A stretch of 7,330 nucleotides of DNA. It comes from Methanocellales archaeon. Lineage in GTDB: Archaea; Halobacteriota; UBA148; JAUWXC01. Positions 1-7,330 of this stretch are shown piece after piece. The stretch's first letter is position 1. Each line of letters opens with the position of its first letter. The stretch covers positions 1-7,330 of the forward strand of contig JAUWXC010000031.1 in the NCBI GenBank assembly GCA_030616565.1, read 5' to 3'. A program made the translations under genes and the position numbers. Under the pieces are notes generated by a model. It was not told the DNA's origin. It did no database searches and saw only the letters and a program-made list of their open reading frames with translations.

Positions 1-1
1 C

Positions 2-394
2 CCGGATGTAGCACTGGCAACGGAAATTACGATCGCCGGCGATCACCCAGGCATCGAGAAGAAGGACTCCGCCATCGAGATCGGCAAGGGCCCCTCGCTA
101 ACGGTGATGGATGCTGCCGGGCGTGGTATCATCACACCAGCGCCCGTTTTGAGATGGTTGGAAGAGACGGCAAAGAAGAGTAAGATTCCTTACCAATTGG
201 ACGTCTCCGATGGAGGCACGACGGATGCGACTGCGATTCAGCTTACGAAGGCAGGCATTCCCTCTGGAACGGTGAGCCTGCCAATGAGATACGCCCATTC
301 CCCGGTCGAGGTGCTCAGTCTGAAGGACTTGGACAGGTGTGCAGAGCTGATGGCGCGTGCCCTCGAGACAGTGGGCAGGTACTTTACGCGTTAG
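2..394 (+). CDS. M42 family metallo-aminopeptidase (tetrahedral aminopeptidase type), C-terminal part
   Basis: This is a partial gene whose 5' end lies before the window; 130 residues remain of a family that is usually about 340-360 long. M42 enzymes are cytosolic, often dodecameric, di-metal aminopeptidases that trim peptides left by the proteasome. They are often misannotated as endoglucanases. The visible fragment opens with PDVALATEITIAGDHPG, where Glu8 of the fragment sits at the metal-ligand position that is usually Asp. The GKGP turn, the GGTTDAT segment and RYAHSPVEV follow; His99 of the fragment is the expected last metal ligand. The earlier catalytic EE pair lies outside the window. 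The gene ends at TAG 392-394, inside the first copy of a tandem repeat. The family call is secure, but the preferred substrate residue cannot be read from this fragment. Confidence 0.9.
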   Translation, partial: PDVALATEITIAGDHPGIEKKDSAIEIGKGPSLTVMDAAGRGIITPAPVLRWLEETAKKSKIPYQLDVSDGGTTDATAIQLTKAGIPSGTVSLPMRYAHSPVEVLSLKDLDRCAELMARALETVGRYFTR

Positions 395-454
395 CTTAAA
401 CGGAGTGGTACGCGTTAGCTTAAACGGAGTGTACCGCGAAGCTTAAACGAAGTG
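385..454. repeat. Short tandem repeat, three copies of a 23-24 nt unit
   Basis: Three head-to-tail copies are visible at 385-408, 409-431 and 432-454. The first two share 23 identical bases. The third has diverged at its start but keeps the core agcttaaacgRagtg (R = g or a). Unit 1 overlaps the last codons and TAG stop of the M42 peptidase gene, so the array looks like a duplication of that gene's 3' end. Units 1 and 2 contain a small dyad, CGTT/AACG separated by 6 nt (389-392 with 399-402 in unit 1). No T-run follows, so this is not an obvious terminator. Function is unknown. Confidence 0.85.
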
Positions 455-475
455 TAAGGCGTAAAATGGCAAATG

Positions 476-484
476 TTATAAATA
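476..484 (+). promoter_or_regulatory. Candidate archaeal TATA box for the ATP-cone/hppA unit
   Basis: The sequence ttataaata matches the archaeal TATA consensus well, with an A-containing stretch (gcaaat) just upstream that could act as a weak BRE. A TATA box centred near 480 predicts transcription starting around 502-508. That would give a leader of only about 15-20 nt, with the Shine-Dalgarno near the transcript's 5' end. The position, between the tandem repeat and the TTG start at 521, supports a promoter for the next gene pair. The call rests on motif and position only. Confidence 0.55.
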
Positions 485-506
485 AGCAACGTGAGATGAG
501 GTAACC

Positions 507-514
507 AAGGAGGT
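507..514 (+). promoter_or_regulatory. Strong Shine-Dalgarno that fixes the TTG start of the ATP-cone gene
   Basis: aaggaggt lies 6 nt before TTG 521. No ATG or GTG is available nearby in this frame; the first internal ATG (596) would remove the conserved N-terminal nucleotide-binding segment. The site therefore supports a TTG start. Confidence 0.8.
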
Positions 515-520
515 AGCATT

Positions 521-766
521 TTGGCCGAAATTTCAGTTGTAAAGAAGGACGGGCACTTGGAGACGTTCCAACCAGAAAAAATCGCAAGGGCGTGTATGAG
601 TGCTGGTGCCCCTAAAGAGACTGCCGAGAAAATTGCCGAGGAAGTTCAAAGTAGCGCATACGATAAAATTCCCACATCTGAAATAAGAAGGATGGTATTG
701 GACAGACTCAAAGCGGAGAGTCCTGCGGCAGCAGAAGCCTTTGAAAAATACACGAAAACAGCATGA
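521..766 (+). CDS. Free-standing ATP-cone domain protein
   Basis: This 81-residue protein consists almost entirely of one ATP-cone, the ATP/dATP-binding allosteric module normally found at the N-terminus of ribonucleotide reductases or after the zinc ribbon of NrdR. Visible hallmarks are SVVKKDGHLETF at the start (Lys8, Lys9, Asp10, Gly11), the EKI helix (Lys20), the IPTSEIRRMVLDRL helix at about 51-64, and a final helix ending FEKYTK. There is no zinc ribbon, no catalytic domain, no signal peptide and no membrane segment, so this is an orphan regulatory domain. It starts with TTG after a strong Shine-Dalgarno. Only 32 nt without a TATA box separate it from hppA, so co-transcription is likely. 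The domain call is firm from motif recognition. The role, perhaps a nucleotide-responsive partner of another protein, is inference. Confidence 0.85.
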   Translation: MAEISVVKKDGHLETFQPEKIARACMSAGAPKETAEKIAEEVQSSAYDKIPTSEIRRMVLDRLKAESPAAAEAFEKYTKTA

Positions 767-784
767 TCTTTTAACACCTCTATT

Positions 785-791
785 AAGGAGG
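785..791 (+). promoter_or_regulatory. Shine-Dalgarno deciding the hppA start
   Basis: aaggagg lies 7 nt before ATG 799 and 4 nt before the in-frame GTG 796. The usual spacing favours ATG 799, so the preceding GTG is probably not used. Confidence 0.7.
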
Positions 792-798
792 ATAGGTG

Positions 799-2766
799 AT
801 GCAATTAACGTTATTCGCACCCATTATTAGCATAGCAGGTCTGATATTCGCTGCATTGTTAGCGCTACGCGTTCTTAAGGAAGACGTAGGCACGCCCAAG
901 ATGAAGGAGATTTCTGAAGCGATTCAGGAAGGGGCGATGGCATTTTTAAACAGGGAATACAAGACCATAGCGATTTTCGTTATCGTGGTTGCAGCGGTAA
1001 TCTTTGCAACCATAAATGCCGAGACGGCACTGGCGTTCATCATCGGCGCACTTCTCTCGGCATTGGCAGGAAATATAGGCATGAGGGTTGCCACCAGGTC
1101 TAATGCAAGAACTGCCAATGCATGTAAGAAAAGTCTGAACGATGGGTTGAGGGTTGCATTTTCAAGTGGCGCGGTGATGGGGTTATCTGTCGTAGGACTT
1201 GGATTGCTGGGTGTGAGCGTTTTATATTACGTTTTCGGAGACCCGGGCATACTTTTCGGGTTTGGATTCGGTGCCAGTTCCATTGCGCTTTTCGCCAGGG
1301 TCGGGGGAGGAATATACACCAAGGCAGCTGACGTAGGAGCGGACTTAGTTGGAAAAGTCGAGGTAGGCATCCCTGAGGACGATCCGAGGAATCCTGCTGT
1401 CATTGCAGATAACGTTGGAGATAACGTTGGTGACGTGGCCGGCATGGGCGCGGACCTATTCGAATCATACGTGGATTCCATCATCGCGGCGATGGCGATA
1501 GGTATCGTCGCATATACAGGTGGCATGGGGATAAGGGCTGCAGAACTTCCGCTGGCGCTGGCGGCTACGGGAATTTTTGCATCGATCGTCGGAACGTTCT
1601 TTGTGGGGGCTGGCAAGAGAGCGAACCTGCATGCCGCACTCAACAAAGGCATATTTGCGAGCGCCATTCTGATGGCAATCATGGCATACTTTGTAATCAG
1701 GATTCTCATTGGTGACGTTGGCGTATTTTATGCAACGCTTGCCGGCTTGATTGCAGGGATTTTAATCGGGCTAATCACGGAGTACTACACATCTTCTGCG
1801 AACGCGCCGACGAGAGCAATTGCACAATCGGCACAGACGGGTGCCGCGACCAACATCATCAGCGGACTGGCGGTCGGCATGCAGAGTACAGTGGTGCCAA
1901 TTGTTGTGGTATGTGCTGCCATCCTGCTTGCACACCACTTCGCTGGATTGTATGGAATTGCGATTGCTGCCGTGGGAATGCTTTCCACATTGGGAATAAC
2001 GCTCGCTGCCGATACCTATGGTCCCGTGGCGGATAATGCCGCAGGAATTGCAGAGATGGCGCATATGGGAAAGGAGATAAGGGAGAGGGCTGAAGCGTTG
2101 GATGCGGTGGGAAATACAACCGCCGCTATTGGGAAGGGCTTTGCCATTGGCTCTGCGGCGCTTACTGCTCTGGCGCTATTTGCGACGTACTGTATTGCAA
2201 CCAACCTCCAGAGCATCGACATAATGAATCCAAAGGTTATCGTAGGTCTGCTTATAGGAGGTCTGCTGCCATTTCTATTCTCCTCGATTACGATGAGAGC
2301 GGTCGGGAGAGCGGCGTTTCAAATCGTCAACGAGGTGCGCAGGCAATTTGACGAGATCCCCGGTCTGATGGAAGGAAAGGCAAAACCAGATTATGCGAGA
2401 TGTGTTGATATAAGCACGAGTGCAGCCTTGAAGGAAATGGTCGTTCCTGGCATATTGGCTGTTATAGTGCCGATTGCCATGGGATTGACACTTGGTGCTG
2501 AAGCGCTTGGTGGCCTGTTGACTGGCGCGATAGTCACGGGATTTTTGCTTGCGATCATGATGGCTAACGCTGGCGGTGCCTGGGACAATGCAAAGAAATA
2601 CATTGAGGCTGGAAATTTGGGCGGCAAAGGTTCTCAGACGCATAAGGCTGCAGTAGTAGGGGACACGGTGGGCGATCCATTCAAGGACACATCCGGTCCA
2701 TCATTGAACATCCTGATCAAGCTGATGTCCATCGTTGCGCTGGTCTTCGCTCCGTTGTTCATCTGA
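799..2766 (+). CDS. hppA: Membrane-bound ion-pumping inorganic pyrophosphatase, K+-dependent type
   Basis: This is a complete 655-residue integral membrane protein that hydrolyses PPi and pumps H+ and/or Na+ across the cytoplasmic membrane, recovering energy from biosynthetic PPi. Many hydrophobic helices run through the whole length, as expected for the usual 16-17 spans. Substrate and Mg motifs are all present: [11 protein letters not shown] (Asp178, Asp182, Lys186, Glu188), DNVGDNVGD (Asp204, Asp208, Asp212), [21 protein letters not shown] (Asp596, Lys599) and the C-terminal [17 protein letters not shown] (622 onward). [10 protein letters not shown] carries Ala442, where K+-independent enzymes have Lys, which indicates K+ dependence. 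DLFESY has Glu222 at the position tied to ion transport and common in Na+-pumping members. The ion is not proven. The start is ATG 799, set by the Shine-Dalgarno at 785-791. The gene is probably co-transcribed with the upstream ATP-cone gene. No frameshift or missing catalytic residue is seen. Confidence 0.97.
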   Translation: MQLTLFAPIISIAGLIFAALLALRVLKEDVGTPKMKEISEAIQEGAMAFLNREYKTIAIFVIVVAAVIFATINAETALAFIIGALLSALAGNIGMRVATRSNARTANACKKSLNDGLRVAFSSGAVMGLSVVGLGLLGVSVLYYVFGDPGILFGFGFGASSIALFARVGGGIYTKAADVGADLVGKVEVGIPEDDPRNPAVIADNVGDNVGDVAGMGADLFESYVDSIIAAMAIGIVAYTGGMGIRAAELPLALAATGIFASIVGTFFVGAGKRANLHAALNKGIFASAILMAIMAYFVIRILIGDVGVFYATLAGLIAGILIGLITEYYTSSANAPTRAIAQSAQTGAATNIISGLAVGMQSTVVPIVVVCAAILLAHHFAGLYGIAIAAVGMLSTLGITLAADTYGPVADNAAGIAEMAHMGKEIRERAEALDAVGNTTAAIGKGFAIGSAALTALALFATYCIATNLQSIDIMNPKVIVGLLIGGLLPFLFSSITMRAVGRAAFQIVNEVRRQFDEIPGLMEGKAKPDYARCVDISTSAALKEMVVPGILAVIVPIAMGLTLGAEALGGLLTGAIVTGFLLAIMMANAGGAWDNAKKYIEAGNLGGKGSQTHKAAVVGDTVGDPFKDTSGPSLNILIKLMSIVALVFAPLFI

Positions 2767-2775
2767 GCACCCAAA

Positions 2776-2788
2776 ACTTGATATTTAG
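2776..2788 (+). promoter_or_regulatory. Possible weak promoter before the branched-chain amino acid cluster
   Basis: In the 51 nt between hppA and the next gene, an A-rich stretch (aact, preceded by caaa) is followed by tgatatttag, a passable BRE/TATA-like arrangement. A start of transcription about 25 nt downstream would fall near 2808-2812, giving a nearly leaderless mRNA for ATG 2818. The match is weak, and read-through from hppA is also possible. No T-rich terminator is visible in this gap. Confidence 0.3.
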
Positions 2789-2817
2789 TAAAATTGATTT
2801 AGGTGCGGTGCAGAGAG

Positions 2818-4299
2818 ATGGTCGCCTCATTCAAGGGCATAAAATTTTTTGACACTACGCTCAGAGATGGAGAGCAGACGCCCGGCGTGTCTTTAACGGC
2901 AGAGGAGAAGCTCTGGATTGCCAGGAAACTCGATGAGTTAGGAGTTCATGTCATCGAGGCAGGCTCTGCGATTACATCGGAGGGTGAAAGGGCATCGATC
3001 AAAGCCATTGCAAATGAAGGTCTGCGTGCAGAGATATGCAGTTTTGCCAGAGTCTTGAAAAACGATATAGACCTAGCCCTGGAATGTGACGTGGATTCCG
3101 TGCACCTGGTCGTGCCGGTTTCGGACTTGCACATCAAGCGAAAGCTGAAGAAGGATAGGGAAACGGTAAAACAGATGGCTGTTGATGTTACGGAATATGC
3201 CAAGGACCATGGTTTGATCGTTGAGCTAAGCGGAGAGGATGCGTCGAGGGCGGATTTGGACTACCTTATATCATTATACAAAGAGGGAATCTCCGCTGGC
3301 GCAGATAGGATATGCTTTTGTGATACTGTCGGCGTGCTGATCCCGGAGCAGACGGAAAAGATATTTACCAGGCTGAAAACTTTATCTGTACCAACAAGCG
3401 TGCACTGTCATGATGACTTCGGGCTGGCGGCGGCGAATTCAATTACAGCGCTGCGTGCAGGGGCGCAGCAGGTGCATGTAACCGTCAACGGTCTTGGCGA
3501 ACGCGCGGGAAACGCCTCCTTGGAAGAGGTTGTGATGACGTTAGAAGCGCTGTACAACTACGATACGGGCATAAATACCAAAGCCCTCTATACCACCTCC
3601 AGGTTGGTGAGTCGGCTGACCGGTGTGCCGGTTGCGCGTAACAAGGCCATCGTTGGAGATTATGCATTCACGCACGAATCTGGCATTCACACGCATGGAA
3701 TATTGGCGTCTCCAGAGACATACGAGCCCATCGCGCCGGAAAAAGTTGGCAGAGCGAGAAAGATAATACTCGGCAAGCACGCAGGAAAAAGCTCTGTTAA
3801 GATGGCGTTGAAAGAATTCGGACTCAAGGCGAGCGAAGAGCAGGTTGGTGAGATCGCAAACAGGGTCAAGGAGCTGGGCGACAAAGGAAAAAGGGTTACG
3901 GATGCTGACCTGCAGGCGATCGCGGAAGCGGTGTTAGGGGTCTATAGAGAGGCCAAGGTGAAACTGGACGAGCTGACCGTCATATCTGGAAACAAGGTCA
4001 CACCAACCGCATCGGTTAAGTTGGTGGTGAATAATAAGGACGTGACGGAGTCCGGCACCGGTGTCGGTCCCGTTGATGCGGCGATAAATGCGCTGCGTAG
4101 AGCGATAGCTGGCCTAGCGGATATACAGCTGGAGGAGTATAGGGTCGAAGCCATCACTGGCGGCACGGACGCACTTGTCGAGGTGTGGGTCAAACTGAGC
4201 AAGGATGGAAAGATGGTCACTGCAAGGGGGGCAAGAGAGGATATCATCATGGCATCTGTGGAAGCCGTACTAGAGGGAATCAATCGATTGATGGAGTAG
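2818..4299 (+). CDS. cimA: (R)-citramalate synthase (or 2-isopropylmalate synthase)
   Basis: This 493-residue enzyme belongs to the LeuA/CimA/AksA family, which condenses acetyl-CoA with a 2-oxoacid. It has an HMGL-like TIM barrel at about 8-270 with [13 protein letters not shown] (Arg16, Asp17), GEDASR (Glu140), the metal-binding HCH (His196, His198) and [14 protein letters not shown] (Asn224, Glu228, Asn232). A linker with HESGIHTHG (His291) follows, then a LeuA-dimer allosteric domain at about 380-493. From memory, the [24 protein letters not shown] and [11 protein letters not shown] stretches and the overall length resemble the characterised Methanocaldococcus jannaschii citramalate synthase. 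No alignment was run. The regulatory domain argues against AksA. Placement before ilvBNC fits a pyruvate route to isoleucine. Start: ATG 2818 places the barrel motif at the family-typical position; an in-frame GTG at 2803 is an alternative with a weaker ribosome-binding context. LeuA remains possible. Confidence 0.75.
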   Translation: MVASFKGIKFFDTTLRDGEQTPGVSLTAEEKLWIARKLDELGVHVIEAGSAITSEGERASIKAIANEGLRAEICSFARVLKNDIDLALECDVDSVHLVVPVSDLHIKRKLKKDRETVKQMAVDVTEYAKDHGLIVELSGEDASRADLDYLISLYKEGISAGADRICFCDTVGVLIPEQTEKIFTRLKTLSVPTSVHCHDDFGLAAANSITALRAGAQQVHVTVNGLGERAGNASLEEVVMTLEALYNYDTGINTKALYTTSRLVSRLTGVPVARNKAIVGDYAFTHESGIHTHGILASPETYEPIAPEKVGRARKIILGKHAGKSSVKMALKEFGLKASEEQVGEIANRVKELGDKGKRVTDADLQAIAEAVLGVYREAKVKLDELTVISGNKVTPTASVKLVVNNKDVTESGTGVGPVDAAINALRRAIAGLADIQLEEYRVEAITGGTDALVEVWVKLSKDGKMVTARGAREDIIMASVEAVLEGINRLME

Positions 4300-4305
4300 G
4301 ATGAG

Positions 4306-5990
4306 ATGTCAAAGAAGCAAAAAATGAGTGGTGCAGAGGCGTTCGTCGAGTGTCTGCATAAGGAACACGTGGAGGTAATCTTTGGAATACCAGGAGGTGC
4401 ACTACTGCCGATATATGATGAGCTGTATGATTCGGACATAAGACACATCCTTGTGAGACATGAGCAGGCGGCGGCGCATGCGGCAGACGGTTATGCAAGA
4501 GCGACGGGACGGGTGGGCGTGTGTATGGCGACCTCTGGTCCAGGGGCTACGAATCTGGTTACGGGTCTAGCGAATGCGTACATGGATTCCGTGCCCATAG
4601 TCGCATTCACAGGACAGGTTCCTACGAGCATGATAGGCAACGACGCGTTTCAGGAGGCAAACATCACAGGTATCACACTTCCAATCACCAAACACAATTA
4701 TCTCGTGAAAGATGCCAGGACGCTGCCTGATATCATAAAGGAGGCACTCTATATCGCCTCAACAGGGCGGCCAGGTCCAGTGCTTGTGGATTTGCCAAAG
4801 GACGTTCAAACAGAGGAAATTGAATTCGAGTACCCTAAGAACATCAAGTTGAGAGGGTACAAGCCAACATCAAAAGGACATCCACTACAGATTAAGAGAG
4901 CCGCCAAGGCTATAATGGAGGCCGAACGACCCATCATATATGCCGGGGGCGGGGTTGTGATCTCTGGAGCTCACGCGGAGCTTCTTGCTTTAGCAGAGAC
5001 TCTCATGGCTCCGGTGACCACGACATTACTGGGCATCGGTACATTTCCAAGCGTGCATCCTCTGTCACTTGGAATGGTCGGAATGCACGGCACGAAATAC
5101 GCAAATTACGCGATGACGGAATCGGATTTGATCATAGCTATCGGAGCGAGATTTGATGACAGGGTGACCGGTCGACTGGATGGCTTCGCGCCCAATGCGA
5201 AGGTCATTCACATCGATATAGATCCAGCCGAGATCAGCAAGAACGTCGCTGCACACATCCCAATCGTCGGAGATGCCAAGAATATCCTCAAGGAGCTGAT
5301 TAAAGAGCTGAAGCGGAAGCCCAAATCAAAGTGGAGCGAAAAAATCGAAAAATGGAAAAAAGAGTTTCCGTTGGAGTATGACAGGAAGAGCAAGGAGATC
5401 AAGCCGCAATATGTGGTCGAGCAAATTTACGATCTCTGTCCGGACGCCATCATCGCCACCGAAGTAGGTCAGAATCAGATGTGGGCAGCTCAATACTTCA
5501 AATTTACCAAGCCGCGTACGTTCATAACCTCGGGCGGATTGGGCACGATGGGGTATGGATTCCCGGCTGCCATAGGCGCGAAAGTGGGATGTCCCGACAA
5601 GACGGTCATCGACATCGCAGGAGATGGGAGCTTCTTGATGAATTCCCAGGAACTGGCGACAGCGGTCATCAATGACATCCCGGTCAAGGTGGCAATCCTG
5701 AATAACAAATTTTTGGGAATGGTCAGACAATGGCAGGAACTGTTCTATGATAGGCGGTATTCTGCCACGCGTCTGGATACGAGCCCGGACTTCCCTAAGC
5801 TGGCGGAAGCGTATGGGGCGCTCGGCATAGAGGTCACCAAGCCAGGTGATGTGAGGTCTGCGATTAAAGAAGCGCTCGCTTCTGACAAGCCGGTGGTGAT
5901 CGACTTCCAGATTACTCCAGAGGAGAACGTATTTCCAATGGTGCCGGCAGGGGCAGCTATAAATGAGATCATAGATTATGGGGAGAAGAT

Positions 5991-5994
<4 letters not shown>
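4306..5994 (+). CDS. ilvB: Acetolactate (acetohydroxyacid) synthase, large catalytic subunit
   Basis: This 562-residue ThDP-dependent enzyme decarboxylates pyruvate and joins the acetaldehyde unit to pyruvate (valine/leucine route) or 2-oxobutyrate (isoleucine route). Three domains are visible. The N-terminal Pyr domain has catalytic Glu53 in [18 protein letters not shown], then TSGPGATN and [15 protein letters not shown]. The central FAD-type domain (about 190-330) includes [15 protein letters not shown] and [10 protein letters not shown]. The C-terminal PP domain has the ThDP/Mg motif GDGS at 439-442 with Asn466-Asn467. [11 protein letters not shown] contains Trp476, the acetohydroxyacid synthase marker linked to 2-oxobutyrate preference. 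Length is typical. A lysine-rich charged stretch at about 325-365 links the last two domains. The gene starts 6 nt after the cimA-like stop, with a GGAG at 4293-4296 inside that gene, and overlaps ilvN. An operon is very likely. Confidence 0.96.

Positions 5995-7330
<1,336 letters not shown>

Noticed and set aside
395..520. Terminator after the M42 peptidase gene
   Set aside because: No T-run or strong GC stem followed by T is present on the + strand in this gap, so I could not support one.
773..791. Possible small hairpin (cctc with gagg) covering the hppA Shine-Dalgarno
   Set aside because: The stem is only 4 bp, too weak to call a regulatory structure without folding or comparative support.
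796..798. GTG immediately before ATG as the hppA start
   Set aside because: Spacing from the Shine-Dalgarno is only 4 nt, and ATG 799 with 7 nt is the better start.
1408..1430. Direct repeat gataacgttgg, two copies 12 nt apart
   Set aside because: It encodes the conserved DNVGDNVGD substrate-binding motif of HppA and is explained by protein function.
1227..1709. Open frame on the - strand (160 codons) inside hppA
   Set aside because: It is opposite conserved pyrophosphatase motifs. The Ala/Pro/Met-rich translation reflects the reverse complement of membrane-helix codons.
3942..4448. Open frame on the - strand (168 codons) across the cimA-ilvB junction
   Set aside because: It is antisense to two solid genes and has Ser-rich low-complexity translation and no domain.

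Overview
This window looks like part of an archaeal chromosome, most likely from the methanogen or ANME-like Euryarchaeota. The evidence is a tetrahedral-aminopeptidase-type M42 peptidase, a TATA-box-like promoter followed by a strong Shine-Dalgarno sequence, a K+-dependent-type membrane pyrophosphatase, and an archaeal-type citramalate/isopropylmalate synthase. The lineage is an inference from protein flavour, and I cannot name the organism. All genes lie on the + strand, base composition looks near 50% GC, and spacing is tight. I see no mobile element, CRISPR array, tRNA or rRNA.

Layout: (1) 2-394, the 3' third of an M42 metallo-aminopeptidase. (2) 385-454, a short tandem repeat (three copies of a 23-24 nt unit) whose first copy contains the peptidase stop codon. 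A TATA-like promoter follows at about 476-484. (3) 521-766, a small free-standing ATP-cone protein starting with TTG, then 799-2766, a full-length proton/sodium-pumping pyrophosphatase (hppA). These two probably form one transcript. (4) 2818-7330, a branched-chain amino acid cluster: citramalate (or 2-isopropylmalate) synthase, acetolactate synthase large subunit (ilvB), its regulatory subunit (ilvN) and ketol-acid reductoisomerase (ilvC, cut by the window end).

How the genes work together: the citramalate synthase would feed pyruvate and acetyl-CoA into the threonine-independent route to 2-oxobutyrate. IlvBN condenses pyruvate with 2-oxobutyrate (isoleucine) or a second pyruvate (valine), and IlvC isomerises and reduces the product. 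The pyrophosphatase recovers energy from the PPi released by biosynthesis as an ion gradient. The small ATP-cone protein upstream may be a nucleotide sensor, but its partner is unknown.

Most of the window is ordinary core metabolism. The points worth a second look are the stop-codon-spanning tandem repeat, the orphan ATP-cone gene linked to hppA, and the specificity residues in HppA, the CimA-like enzyme, IlvB and IlvC.
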